A stretch of 64,000 nt of DNA from Noviherbaspirillum sedimenti (GTDB taxonomy: Bacteria; Pseudomonadota; Gammaproteobacteria; Burkholderiales; Burkholderiaceae_D). Both the position numbers and the translations under genes were made by a program. Each line of letters starts with the position of its first letter. The stretch's first letter is position 1. Below, piece by piece: positions 47,218-56,147 of the stretch. The notes beneath the pieces are model-generated. The model made no database searches. It saw only the letters and a program-made list of their open reading frames with translations, and had not been told where the DNA came from. The stretch is from contig NZ_QYUQ01000002.1 in the NCBI RefSeq assembly GCF_003590835.1, positions 3,844,001 to 3,908,000 of the forward strand, written 5' to 3'.

Positions 47218-48246
47218 ATGGCCATTTTGAACATACTCCGCCGCAGGTTCACTAAAGTCGCACCTAAGGCATCCGCTTGCTTGACCCTGATCGCCGCCGC
47301 AGCCACATTGGGCTCGGCATGCATAAGCACCAGCGCAAACGCGCAGGAGGCCTGGCCTGCCCGGCCGATCCGCCTGATCGCACCGTTTGCCGCTGGTGCA
47401 GACGATGCCAAGGCGCGTGCGCTGGCCGCCAAACTCAGCGCGCGGCTCGGCCAACCCGTGATCGTCGAGAACAAGGGCGGTGCTGGCGGGGCTATCGCCA
47501 CCGATGCTGTAGCCAAGGCTTCGCCGGATGGGTATACGCTCCTGTTTGCAGGCACGGGTTACACGACTAACCCAGCCTCTGGCGTCAAGCTGCCGTACGA
47601 TCCGCTAAAGGATCTGCAGCCAATAGGACAGATCGGTGCTGCGCCCCTGATTTACGTCGGGCCGAGCGACTCGAAAATCAAGACAATACGCGACCTGATC
47701 GATCTGGCGCGCGCCGAGCCCGGCAAGGTCAATTTCGGCTCGAGCGGCGTGGGCAGCATGAGCCACCTGGGCATCGAGTTACTGGCTGCCAAGGCGAACG
47801 TAAAGCTCCAGCACATTCCTTACAAGGGCGTGACCCCGGCGCTGGTCGACATGGCTGGTGGCGGCTCCCTGCAACTGGTGCTGACCACAGTGGCTTCTTC
47901 CATGCCGCTCATTAAGGCTGGCAAGCTGCGCCCCCTTGCTGTGACTGGCCCGGAGCGATCAGCGCTTCTCGACGGCGTGCCTGCTGCCGCAGAGGCTGGC
48001 CTGCCGGGGTTCCAGATCGACTATTGGTGGGGGCTGATGGGGCCGGCGGGAATGCCCCCGGCTGTGGTCAAGCGACTGAATGAAGAACTGAACTGGGCCC
48101 TTGCGCAGCCCGACATCCGCGAGTTGCTGGCCCGTGAAGCCGGCGTGCCAAAGCCCGGTACTCCGGAAAGCCTGGGGAAGCTGATCTCGCTCGACCTCGA
48201 GCGCTGGACGCGGTTGATCAAGGATGCGAACATCAAGGTGCAGTAA
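47218..48246 (+). CDS. Bug/TctC-family periplasmic solute receptor (1)
   Basis: 342 residues: export signal ending near ANA-QEAWP, then the two-lobed binding protein with WPARPIRLIAPFAAGADDAK, PVIVENKGGAGGAIATDAVA, GSSGVGSMSHLGIELL and WWGLMGPAGMPP. Such receptors bind carboxylates for TctAB transporters. GGGAG lies before the ATG. Very similar to the receptor at 54957, which also follows an ALDH remnant. Co-directional with the amidohydrolase 27 bases on. Confidence 0.92.
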   Translation: MAILNILRRRFTKVAPKASACLTLIAAAATLGSACISTSANAQEAWPARPIRLIAPFAAGADDAKARALAAKLSARLGQPVIVENKGGAGGAIATDAVAKASPDGYTLLFAGTGYTTNPASGVKLPYDPLKDLQPIGQIGAAPLIYVGPSDSKIKTIRDLIDLARAEPGKVNFGSSGVGSMSHLGIELLAAKANVKLQHIPYKGVTPALVDMAGGGSLQLVLTTVASSMPLIKAGKLRPLAVTGPERSALLDGVPAAAEAGLPGFQIDYWWGLMGPAGMPPAVVKRLNEELNWALAQPDIRELLAREAGVPKPGTPESLGKLISLDLERWTRLIKDANIKVQ

Positions 48247-48273
48247 ATTGCAGGCGATATGGAGAGAAAAATC

Positions 48274-49329
48274 ATGAGTAAGGTACCCCCCTACGGCAAG
48301 GTCAAGGAAGGTCGAGAAGAAGAAATTCTGGATCCTGAAATCGCCATCCTGGACTCGCATCATCACTTGTTCGATCGCCCGCATCTCCGCTACATGCAGG
48401 AAGATTACCAGGACGACGTGAATGCCGGACATAAGATCATTGGTACCGTGTACATCGAAACGCAGGCCTTTGCGCGGGTTGATGGTCCCGAGGAGCTGCG
48501 TCCGGTTGGTGAAGTGGAATTTGCCAACGGTCTGGCAAACAAGATGACGAGTGGTGTTTATGGTCCTTGCCGGGTGGCTGCCGCCATCGTCGGGTATGCT
48601 GACATGACCACCGGTGACCGGGTCGCGGCAACGCTTGATGCATCCATCGCTGCCGCTCCGCAGCGCTTCCGCGGCATTCGGCAGATCGCAATTGCCCATC
48701 CCGACGAAAATGCGCTGCGTTTTCTTACGCATCGTCCACCGCCGGATTTGCTCAAGAGTCCTGCCTTTCGTGCGGCCTATCGGCATCTCGCACCGCGCGG
48801 CCTCTCGTTCGATGCCACAGTGCTGCACCACCAATTGCCGGAACTGGCGCAACTTGCGGACGATTTCCCGGACACGCTTATCGTGCTGAACCATGCCGGC
48901 CTGGCGATGGCGATGGATAGCGGCCCTCAGGCTCGGGAGGAGGGCTTCCAGTTATGGCGCAGGAACATGAAAGAGCTTGCCCGCCGTCCGAACGTGGTGT
49001 GCAAGGTTGGCGGATTCGGTACGAGCTATTGGGGATTCGGATTCAATGAGCGGACCGATCCCATCGGTTTCCGTGAGCTTTCCGCAGCTTGGAGGCCCTA
49101 CGTCGAGACGGCGATCGAGGCGTTCGGCGCCAACCGCTGCATGATGGAGAGTAACTATCCCAACGATGGACGCTCATGCGGCTTCGTTCCGCTTTGGAAC
49201 GCCATGAAATACATCGTCCAGAGCTACTCCGCGGAAGAAAAAACTGCTCTATTCCGTGGCACGGCAGAAAAGTTCTACCGGGTCGATTTAAGTCTTGCTG
49301 AAACAGTCCACGAGAAGACGCGAGCGTAG
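48274..49329 (+). CDS. Amidohydrolase-2 family metal-dependent hydrolase (1)
   Basis: 351 residues from the ATG at 48274 with GGAGAG upstream. TIM-barrel family PF04909: metal pair in ILDSHHHLFD (His29, His31), a later His in VLNHAGLAM and the metal Asp region SNYPNDG. Members act as lactonases or decarboxylases on cyclic organic acids. It follows a Bug receptor and may process the imported compound. Confidence 0.9.
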   Translation: MSKVPPYGKVKEGREEEILDPEIAILDSHHHLFDRPHLRYMQEDYQDDVNAGHKIIGTVYIETQAFARVDGPEELRPVGEVEFANGLANKMTSGVYGPCRVAAAIVGYADMTTGDRVAATLDASIAAAPQRFRGIRQIAIAHPDENALRFLTHRPPPDLLKSPAFRAAYRHLAPRGLSFDATVLHHQLPELAQLADDFPDTLIVLNHAGLAMAMDSGPQAREEGFQLWRRNMKELARRPNVVCKVGGFGTSYWGFGFNERTDPIGFRELSAAWRPYVETAIEAFGANRCMMESNYPNDGRSCGFVPLWNAMKYIVQSYSAEEKTALFRGTAEKFYRVDLSLAETVHEKTRA

Positions 49330-49356
49330 AGCCCGTTCGCACGGATTTCGGGAAGA

Positions 49357-49394
49357 GTCCGTCATTCAGCAGGAGAATGACGGACATGAAGGCT
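49357..49394. repeat. Dispersed repeat with hairpin, copy 1
   Basis: GTCCGTCATTC and GAATGACGGAC (11-bp stem, 7-base loop), continuing ATGAAGGC. Almost the same 35 bases occur at 52988-53021. The internal AGGAG and ATGs suggest the relic of a gene start (MTDMKA). The hairpin may also end the amidohydrolase message. Confidence 0.7.
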
Positions 49395-49438
49395 ATTGCC
49401 CCTCTCTATGGCCCGGATCGATTCTTGATCAACGTATT

Positions 49439-50902
49439 TCAATTCACGGGTACTTGTACGGTCGAGTCCCGGGTAATAGCAGCGGTAGTGCCGACCATTC
49501 TCATCATCGTACCCACATTGGCGATGCTCTCAAGATTCATCACAGAGTGGATTATTCCCTCAATGTTTTCAGGTGAAATCACACCATTGGCATTGGATCG
49601 AAACTTTTGGATGATTTCGTCGGTGGTCATCATACTGCCCGGTTCCGGCGACGGACTTCCCTTCGGATAGCGGCTCTCGGCCACGAAGGTCTTGCCACGC
49701 GCCCGCAATTCGATCCTGCCGGGGCGACTGGCTCCGTTGTTGGTAAGTAACTGGACGTAATCAGGGTGGACCTCCGTGGTTATTTTGGCCATCAGATCTC
49801 TCACCGTACGACTAAACACGAGTTCGGGATCCTGCCAGGCCTTTCCTGGTGGAATTCGGTGCGCAGCAACTGCGAGTCCATGTGACATACTGAACTGTGC
49901 ATCGATTACATGTTCTATTTCGCGAAGCAGCCAAGCGGGTTCTTCGGCGATACCTTCCACCCAAGCCTTGATGCTGTCGATTTCGTTCGGCTGAATGTCA
50001 TTGTCTTCCACGATTTGTATCAGGCAATCAAACAGAGCGTGCATCAGACGGCAATGCGGGTACGGCTTGTAGCTCTGTTCTGCAGGGAATAGCCATTCAT
50101 TGCCGAGTCCCTTGGTAATGCGTTCTGGTTCCCAGCGGTTCGTCCCTATAAAACGGGGAAAGCCGAACTCTCGGTCGTCTAGAATTTGGACATCGCCACG
50201 GTGACCGAGCTCGGCCATATATGCTGCGGTAAGTGCTGATTGGGCAAGTGCGCCAGCCAAAAGGTACTTGATCGTGGTGCTCGGCGCGTGTCGACCCCAC
50301 GCACGGTGCGAGTTAACCGGGGCAATACTGCCTGCGATACCAAGCGCATGACCACGTACTTCAATCGGCAAATCCTTAAGCATCACGATTGCCGCGGTCG
50401 CCCCAAAAATGGTGCTGCTATAGCCGAATACTTTCGGCGTCGCTGTTTTTCCGTCTTTCACATCGCGTACATAGTCCATAGCTTTACCGAAACGAAAGGA
50501 CATTTCGTGGGATACAGCAATCGCAGATATCAGTTCTCTGCCCGAAGCACCTACGGCTTCCGCCACTGCGAGTGCACCCGGCAGTACGTAGGGAGTTACA
50601 TGCCCTGGCGGGAGGATCGCGTCCATGTCGAGAGAGTTGATGAGCTCGCCGTTCGCGAATGCGGCACCAAGCACTGAAACACGGTCGCCAGTGCCGATAA
50701 TAGTCGCCATGCAGTTGGCAGATCCCGAGATCCGTCCGTACTCGATACCAGCGCGACCCTTGGGCGTGTCGAGCGCTGCGAGCGCGCAGCCGATGGAATC
50801 CAACAAGATACGCTTACATTCGTTCACCACAGATTTGGGTAACCGGTCGTATGTAGATTGGGTGGTGAAGTCGGCCAAATGCTTAACAATAGTAGACGGC
50901 AT
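49439..50902 (-). CDS. MmgE/PrpD family protein
   Basis: 487 residues from an ATG with AGGAG eight bases upstream (ten further codons upstream are open but lack a site). Family features: helical domain with ECKRILLDSIGCALAAL, GDRVSVLGAAFANGELINSLD, PPGHVTPYVLPGALAVAEAVG and HRAWGRHA. PrpD is 2-methylcitrate dehydratase; this member is a distant relative likely acting on another hydroxy- or cyclic acid. With the Bug receptor and gpmA behind it, it sits in a visibly AT-richer segment bounded by a direct repeat. Confidence 0.9.
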   Translation of the reverse strand: MPSTIVKHLADFTTQSTYDRLPKSVVNECKRILLDSIGCALAALDTPKGRAGIEYGRISGSANCMATIIGTGDRVSVLGAAFANGELINSLDMDAILPPGHVTPYVLPGALAVAEAVGASGRELISAIAVSHEMSFRFGKAMDYVRDVKDGKTATPKVFGYSSTIFGATAAIVMLKDLPIEVRGHALGIAGSIAPVNSHRAWGRHAPSTTIKYLLAGALAQSALTAAYMAELGHRGDVQILDDREFGFPRFIGTNRWEPERITKGLGNEWLFPAEQSYKPYPHCRLMHALFDCLIQIVEDNDIQPNEIDSIKAWVEGIAEEPAWLLREIEHVIDAQFSMSHGLAVAAHRIPPGKAWQDPELVFSRTVRDLMAKITTEVHPDYVQLLTNNGASRPGRIELRARGKTFVAESRYPKGSPSPEPGSMMTTDEIIQKFRSNANGVISPENIEGIIHSVMNLESIANVGTMMRMVGTTAAITRDSTVQVPVN

Positions 50903-51017
50903 GGATAACACTCCTTTTTGGTTTGCGCTCAAGTTGGCATGGAAGTGAAAGCGGTTGCCGCCACCTCTTGCCGATACAACGCCTATGCAACAGGGAAGTC
51001 TGACGACTCTGACCTAC

Positions 51018-52022
51018 TTATTCGGACGCGATATTCGCTTGTTTGATCAACTGCTGCCAAGCCCCAACCTCAGAATTGATCAAATTACCGAAGTCTTCTG
51101 GTGAGCTCGTTCGAGGGGCCGTGCCGTCACGCGCAAGCAACTCGATAGCATCGGCGGACCCAAGCACAGTGTTTAGCTCCGTATTGAGCCGCTTCAGCAC
51201 CTGTGCTGGCAATCCAGCCGGGCCAGTCAATCCGTACCATGCATAAAACTGAAACCCCGGAACTCCAGCCTCCGACACCGTTGGCACTTGCGGTGCAAGC
51301 GGCGACCGTTGCGCACTTGTAATGGCTAGCGCCCGAATACGTCCTGAACGTAAATGTGGCAGAGCAGTTGGAAGGGAGACCAATGACATCTGTAAATTTC
51401 CGCCTAGCAGATCGGCAAATGCAGGTGCGATGCCTGAATACGGAACGTGCGTAAGTTTGATCTTGGTTGCCGACGCGATTAGTTCAACTCCGAGATGGTT
51501 CAGAGAACCAATGCCGCCTGAGCCATAGTTGATGCTTTGCGGCTTTGCCTGAGCAAGATCGATCAATTCACGCAGGTTGGCAGCCTTAAGCTCATTCGAA
51601 ATGACAACCATGAACGGCGCCCCCCCTATTTGCCCGATAGGCTGTAGATCCTTTACTGGATCGTATGGAGGCTTCTTATTGCTAAAGCTGATTAAAGGGG
51701 CGGTGACCAAGGTGGTACCCGCCAATAACAAGGTATAGCCATCAGGGCGCTGGCGGGCTACGTACGATGTAGCAAGGATTCCGTTCGCACCAGGTTTATT
51801 TTCGACAATAACCGGTTGGCCAAGCCTTTCGGTAAGCTTGTTTGCGACGAATCGCGCTATGACATCGGTACTGCCACCGGCAGCGTATGGAACAACAATT
51901 TTGATGGGCCTGTCAGGCCACGTAACCTGGGCGCGCAAAGGCCCTGGCAATAGGGCCGCCGCTGCAATAACTATGCTACTAGCGAGCACTTCTCTTCGAG
52001 TTAATAGATTTTGGAACGGCAT
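51018..52022 (-). CDS. Bug/TctC-family periplasmic solute receptor (2)
   Basis: 334 residues from an ATG with AAGGAGA upstream. The N-terminus TRREVLASSIVIAAAALLPG looks like a Tat-type signal (Arg-Arg then hydrophobic). Mature part: WPDRPIKIVVPYAAGGSTDV, QPVIVENKPGANG, GSGGIGSLNHLGVELI, WYGLTGPAGLPAQ. Probably the receptor for the compound used by the MmgE/PrpD protein downstream. Base composition is more AT-rich than the other three receptors, which hints at separate origin. Confidence 0.92.
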   Translation of the reverse strand: MPFQNLLTRREVLASSIVIAAAALLPGPLRAQVTWPDRPIKIVVPYAAGGSTDVIARFVANKLTERLGQPVIVENKPGANGILATSYVARQRPDGYTLLLAGTTLVTAPLISFSNKKPPYDPVKDLQPIGQIGGAPFMVVISNELKAANLRELIDLAQAKPQSINYGSGGIGSLNHLGVELIASATKIKLTHVPYSGIAPAFADLLGGNLQMSLVSLPTALPHLRSGRIRALAITSAQRSPLAPQVPTVSEAGVPGFQFYAWYGLTGPAGLPAQVLKRLNTELNTVLGSADAIELLARDGTAPRTSSPEDFGNLINSEVGAWQQLIKQANIASE

Positions 52023-52076
52023 CTTGTCTCCTTTATCGTGAAATTTCATTGAGTTCTTTACCGCTCACTTTGTCGG

Positions 52077-52787
52077 TTATGTTTCTTGCTCTGTGGCGAA
52101 ATCCAGCACGTAACGGCGCAGAACGCGCAATTCTTCATCCAGCTCATGCACGATCGGAATGCCGTTGGGAATATCGAGGCCCGCTATTGATTGGTCCGAT
52201 ATGTCGCCAAGACACTTAATCAATGCGCGGATGCTGTTTCCATGCGCATTGATTATCACGCGCTTACCGGAGCGGATTGCGGGTGCGATCGATTCGTGCC
52301 ATAACGGCAAAACCCGATTAACCGTATCTTTCAAGCACTCGGTTAAAGGAATCTGAGACTGGTCGAGGGCCGCATAGCGCGGGTCATCATAGAAAGTGCG
52401 GGCATCTGCCCGATCTAAAGGCGGTGGCGGAATATCAAACGAGCGATGCCATACCCGCGCCTGTTCGGCACCATAGCGCTCCGCAGTGTCCGCTTTATTC
52501 AAACTGGTCAGTGCACCGTAATGCCGCTCGTTCAACCGCCAGTGCGGAGCGATTGGCACCCACATCAAATCCATCGCTTCGAAGATCAACCACTGGGACC
52601 GGATCGCCCGTTTCAATACTGAGGTAAAGGCGAGATCGAAGTCGAAGCCGGCCTTTTTCAATGCTTCTCCCGCGACACGAGCCTGCGCCATACCCTTTTT
52701 CGTGAGATCGATATCGACCCATCCGGTAAAGCGATTTTCCTGATTCCATGTCGATTCGCCGTGGCGGATCAATACCAGCGTATGCAT
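52077..52787 (-). CDS. gpmA: 2,3-bisphosphoglycerate-dependent phosphoglycerate mutase
   Basis: 236 residues. [19 protein letters not shown] with the phospho-accepting His (RHG), [25 protein letters not shown], and late His in [13 protein letters not shown]; all dPGM features. It interconverts 3- and 2-phosphoglycerate. It is odd in this catabolic accessory cluster and is likely a second copy or one that acts on another phospho-ester. GGAG lies six bases before the ATG. Confidence 0.92.
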   Translation of the reverse strand: MHTLVLIRHGESTWNQENRFTGWVDIDLTKKGMAQARVAGEALKKAGFDFDLAFTSVLKRAIRSQWLIFEAMDLMWVPIAPHWRLNERHYGALTSLNKADTAERYGAEQARVWHRSFDIPPPPLDRADARTFYDDPRYAALDQSQIPLTECLKDTVNRVLPLWHESIAPAIRSGKRVIINAHGNSIRALIKCLGDISDQSIAGLDIPNGIPIVHELDEELRVLRRYVLDFATEQET

Positions 52788-52987
52788 TTTTTCTCCAGAG
52801 AAGATCCAAGCAGCGATGAGTAAAGATTACGGCGCAATAACGCCTCGCGCACAGAAGGGTAATCACTTGTTCAAAATGTCGCCTCTTGAACAGCACATTA
52901 AGCATTTGGCAATGGCGGTCAAATCGTCAGATTCTGACTGAAGGCATTATTTGCACCAATGCCCACGTTACTACGTTGTCTTATTGC

Positions 52988-53021
52988 CCGTCATTCAACT
53001 GGAGAATGACGGACATGAAGG
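52988..53021. repeat. Dispersed repeat with hairpin, copy 2
   Basis: CCGTCATTC and GAATGACGG form a 9-bp stem round AACTGGA, then ACATGAAGGC. It matches 49359-49394 in the same orientation. The two copies flank the MmgE/PrpD, receptor and gpmA segment. Confidence 0.7.
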
Positions 53022-53030
53022 CCAGCAGCT

Positions 53031-53957
53031 TCAGGCACGCGCCAGCGTCTTCTTTACGTCTTCTGCCGAACACTGGATCGTCACCCCGGCGCGCTCGTTC
53101 TGCAGCTGCATCGGCGAGCGTGAATCGCGGCTGCCCCAGTCGCGCGCGAGTGCTTCAGTAAAGTCTTCGTTGGTAACTTGCGCATACTTCATTGGCACGC
53201 CGAGCTCCTTTCCCAGATCCAGGCTGAGCATGAGATCCTTGTGCGCCAGGCGCAGGGCAAAATTGGGCGGATCGTATTTGTTCTGAAGGTACTGGTCGCC
53301 GATGCGATCGAAGGTGCGTGCGCGGCCGATTGCGCCCTGGCGGACCGCATGCCAGAGCTCGAGCGGTTCGACGCCGGCCTTGACGCCCAGGCTGATGACC
53401 TCAGCGATTACCATGCGAATGGTGAGGCTGGCGCAGTTATGCACGATCTTCGCAACGCCGCCGGCGCCAACCGGCCCCACGTAAATCACCTGGTCCCCGA
53501 TGGCGTCGAGGAGCTTCTTCTGCGCATCGAATGTGTTGCGGTCACCGCCGACGTAAATCGCCAGCTTGCCCGAGTTTGCGCCGGCCGGGCCGCCGCTGAC
53601 GGGGGCGTCGAGCAGCGCAATGCCTTTTTCCGCGCATTGCTCATGAACGCTGCGCACGACGGTAGGGGAATTGGTCGTCAGGTCGAACCACACGCTGCCC
53701 GGTTTCATCGATTCCAGCAGTCCGCCTTTGCCCAAGCCCACCTCTTGCATTTCCTTCGGGCCGGGAACCGATGTAAAGACCACGTCGGCCACGCTTCCGA
53801 GCTCGCCAATAGAGGCCGCCCATGTCGCGCCGGCCGCGAGCAGTGGCTGCGCGCTCTCCTTGCGGACGTCATAAACGACGAGATCGTAACCCGCCTTGCG
53901 CAGGTTGAGGGCCATTCCCAAACCCATGGTGCCAAGACCAATGAAGCCTACTTTCAT
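53031..53957 (-). CDS. 3-hydroxyisobutyrate-dehydrogenase-like NAD(P) oxidoreductase
   Basis: 308 residues from the ATG at 53957, which has AAGGAGACA upstream. MKVGFIGLGTMGLGMALNLR (cofactor and signature), DAPVSGGPAGANSGKLAIYV (substrate loop), catalytic Lys in GAGGVAKIVHNCASL. Beta-hydroxyacid dehydrogenases oxidise hydroxyacids such as 3-hydroxyisobutyrate, tartronate semialdehyde or glycerate. A 130-base piece of this gene recurs at 58500. Confidence 0.92.
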   Translation of the reverse strand: MKVGFIGLGTMGLGMALNLRKAGYDLVVYDVRKESAQPLLAAGATWAASIGELGSVADVVFTSVPGPKEMQEVGLGKGGLLESMKPGSVWFDLTTNSPTVVRSVHEQCAEKGIALLDAPVSGGPAGANSGKLAIYVGGDRNTFDAQKKLLDAIGDQVIYVGPVGAGGVAKIVHNCASLTIRMVIAEVISLGVKAGVEPLELWHAVRQGAIGRARTFDRIGDQYLQNKYDPPNFALRLAHKDLMLSLDLGKELGVPMKYAQVTNEDFTEALARDWGSRDSRSPMQLQNERAGVTIQCSAEDVKKTLARA

Positions 53958-54108
53958 GCCTGTCTCCTTCTGTTGATAATTAACGTTCATGATGCTTTCA
54001 TTTCCCATTCATTTGCACGGCATGGCAGCACTGAGCTGTGCAAAATGCAGGGAATGCTGTTGCGTTGAAGATGTCGGGGCGAGCCTGCAAAGGCATCGCC
54101 CCGGCAGT

Positions 54109-54486
54109 TCAGTCGATGAGCTTGCGTCCTTGCAGCACTTCCTCGGCAACCCGAAATGCATCAGTTGCCGCCGGCAGGCCGCAATACACGGCTGTATGCA
54201 AGAGAATTTCGCGTAGTTCTTCGACCGTGCAGCCGTTATTGAGCGCGCCCTCCAGGTGGTTGCGCATTTGGTTGGGGCGGTTGAGCGCCGTCAGCATGAC
54301 GATGTTGAGGATGCTGCGCAGCTTGCGATCGATGCCCTTGCGTGCCCACACTTTTCCGAAGCACACCTCTTCGGAATACTCGTGAATCACCGAGTTGAAA
54401 GAATTGCGCTTCTTTTCCTTACTCTGCACGTAATCGGCACCCATAAGCTCGCTCATGATTTGCCGCCCGATCTCTTTGGTACTCAT
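54109..54486 (-). CDS. Carboxymuconolactone decarboxylase family protein
   Basis: 125 residues from an ATG with AAAAAGGAGACAGC upstream. Helical family with LRSILNIVMLTALNRPNQM, HLEGALNNGCTVEELREILL and HTAVYCGLPAATDAFRVAEE, the CMD core. The Cys pair typical of AhpD peroxidases is absent, which favours a decarboxylase or isomerase role. 150 bases separate it from the dehydrogenase gene. Its 5' end recurs at 58690. Confidence 0.9.
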   Translation of the reverse strand: MSTKEIGRQIMSELMGADYVQSKEKKRNSFNSVIHEYSEEVCFGKVWARKGIDRKLRSILNIVMLTALNRPNQMRNHLEGALNNGCTVEELREILLHTAVYCGLPAATDAFRVAEEVLQGRKLID

Positions 54487-54578
54487 TGCTGTCTCCTTTT
54501 TAAGATTCGTAAAGTTCAACTAGGGTTTGCTGCTGGTATTCGTTGATTAACCACTAAGGTATGGGCAGCCCAGTCGAG

Positions 54579-54700
54579 ATGTCCATGTCGTTTTTCAGGA
54601 GCTCGTTTCTTCATTTCCGGAACCCGAATTATCGCGCCGCCACGTGAAGATCTGTATTTGAAAAACACGTACGCGGACTCTTGAAAAACGACATGGACAT
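54579..54700. repeat. 19-bp perfect inverted repeat in a divergent promoter region
   Basis: ATGTCCATGTCGTTTTTCA (54579-54597) and its exact complement (54682-54700) are 84 bases apart, between the minus-strand decarboxylase and a plus-strand leader. It could be a paired operator allowing a loop, or the ends of a small non-autonomous element of 122 bases. A left-half copy is at 59015; diverged versions occur near 46790 and 46975. Confidence 0.75.
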
Positions 54701-54775
54701 TTGGTGCAGGTGCTTTCTACACTTAACAAAAAATTAATTCTTGGGCCTCAGGTCCGGACACAAGCAGGAGACAGC
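54692..54775 (+). promoter_or_regulatory. ALDH-type leader, repeat copy C
   Basis: 84 bases to a GTG, aligned with copies A and B: GTGCTTTCTACACTTAACAA, GGGCCTCAGGTCC, CAGGAGACAGC. TTGGTG and TAACAA 17 apart are a candidate promoter; the right arm of the 19-bp inverted repeat overlaps its upstream end. Confidence 0.6.
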
Positions 54776-54930
54776 GTGAACACGAATAATCTGGATTGCA
54801 CAGTGGCGGCCCTGCCTGTTGCTCCGAAGGCCAATCTGCAAGCGGCATCGATATGCATGCGAAGTTGCGGAATCTGGCGACAAGGAGAAGCTGTTCGCAT
54901 CCAGAGCGAGCCTGCATCCGATGGATTCAA
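54776..54930 (+). pseudogene. Remnant of the aldehyde dehydrogenase N-terminus
   Basis: Translation MNTNNLDCTVAALPVAPKAN then SICMRSCGIWRQGEAVRIQS aligns with the ALDH start (MKTSSLKSAVTAVPMAQKAT, SIRMQIGGSWRDGES) and then, after a deletion of about 95 codons, with AVRIQGEH. It leads straight into the ribosome site of the receptor at 54957. Confidence 0.85.
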
Positions 54931-54956
54931 CAAACGTTCAACCAAGGAGACAACGC

Positions 54957-55955
54957 ATGACCACCTTTAATATCACCCGCCGCATGCTCATGGGCGCAAA
55001 TGCCTTGCTTGTCGCCGCCGCGGCAGCCTTGCTTCCTGCTGGCGCGAGCGCTCAGGCGACCTGGCCTGGCCGTCCCATCAAGCTGATCGACGCCTTCCCG
55101 CCGGGAGGCAGCAGCGACGTGATCGCGCGTGCGATCAGCAACAAGCTGTCCGCCCGGCTTGGCCAGCCGGTCGTTGTCGAAAACAAGAGTGGCGCGGGCG
55201 GGGCGCTGGGCACCGATGCGGTCGCCAAGGCAACCCCCGATGGCTACACCCTGCTTGTGGTGACGACGGCGATGGCAACCAACGCATCGACCGGCAAGAA
55301 GCTTCCATTCAATTTTGCAAAGGACCTGGTGCCGATCGGCCAGATTGCGACTTCGCCCCTGGTGATCGTGGTGCCTGCGCAATCCCAGGCAAAGACGCTG
55401 CGAGAACTGGTTGATCTGGCGCGCGCCAAGCCCAATGGCATCAGCTACGGCTCCAGCGGCGTGGGCTCCATGAGCCACATCGGCATGGAGATGCTGGCTA
55501 TGGAAACGAAGGCGCAACTTCTGCATGTGCCCTATAAGGGTATTCCCCTGGCGTACCCTGACCTCGTGTCCGGACGACTGCAGGCGATGCTGGGCTCTGT
55601 CGTCACGCTATCGCCACTGCTGGAGAGTGGCAAGCTACGCCTCCTGGCAGTCGCCGGTCCGCAGCGGATGACGTCCGCGCCGAACCTTCCCACCACAGCC
55701 GAAGCCGGCTTCCCCGGGTTCCAGATCGAATTCTGGTGGGGCCTGATGGGTCCGGCAGGCATGCCGCCCGAGGTGGTCAGGCGGATTAACGAAGAGCTCA
55801 ACACGATCCTTGCTGAACCTGACATGCGCGAGATGCTGACGCGTCTGGCCGCGATTCCAAAATCCGGCACGCCCGATGACTTCGGTCGGCTGATTTCGTT
55901 AGAGCTGTCACGCTGGAGCAAGCTGATCAAGGAGGCCAACATCAAAGTCGAGTGA
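54957..55955 (+). CDS. Bug/TctC-family periplasmic solute receptor (3)
   Basis: 332 residues from an ATG with AAGGAGA upstream. Signal region NITRRMLMGANALLVAAAAA, possibly Tat-type, cut near ASA. Mature part WPGRPIKLIDAFPPGGSSDV, QPVVVENKSGAGGALGTDAV, GSSGVGSMSHIGMEML, WWGLMGPAGMPPEVV. Close to receptor 1 at 47218 over the whole length, so the two arose by duplication together with the leader and ALDH remnant in front. Confidence 0.93.
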   Translation: MTTFNITRRMLMGANALLVAAAAALLPAGASAQATWPGRPIKLIDAFPPGGSSDVIARAISNKLSARLGQPVVVENKSGAGGALGTDAVAKATPDGYTLLVVTTAMATNASTGKKLPFNFAKDLVPIGQIATSPLVIVVPAQSQAKTLRELVDLARAKPNGISYGSSGVGSMSHIGMEMLAMETKAQLLHVPYKGIPLAYPDLVSGRLQAMLGSVVTLSPLLESGKLRLLAVAGPQRMTSAPNLPTTAEAGFPGFQIEFWWGLMGPAGMPPEVVRRINEELNTILAEPDMREMLTRLAAIPKSGTPDDFGRLISLELSRWSKLIKEANIKVE

Positions 55956-56011
55956 GTTGCACTTCATTGCGCTGTAATCGCTCATTGCATGGTGAGGGCC
56001 ATTACGCCGGA

Positions 56012-56060
56012 GGAACGATTCGCATGCAGATTGGCGGCTACTGGCGCGACGCAGTGGCTC
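56012..56060 (+). pseudogene. Short relic of the aldehyde dehydrogenase gene
   Basis: Reads TIRMQIGGYWRDA, matching ALDH residues SIRMQIGGSWRDG; flanks have no further match that I can follow. A third relic of the same gene, lying between the receptor and the aldo/keto reductase. Confidence 0.7.
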
Positions 56061-56147
56061 GCCAGGAGTCAGTGCATATCGAAGGATCCCTGTGCCAAAA
56101 GGGTGTTGTTATCAAGGAGGATTGACTAACTATGGAGAATACGAATC

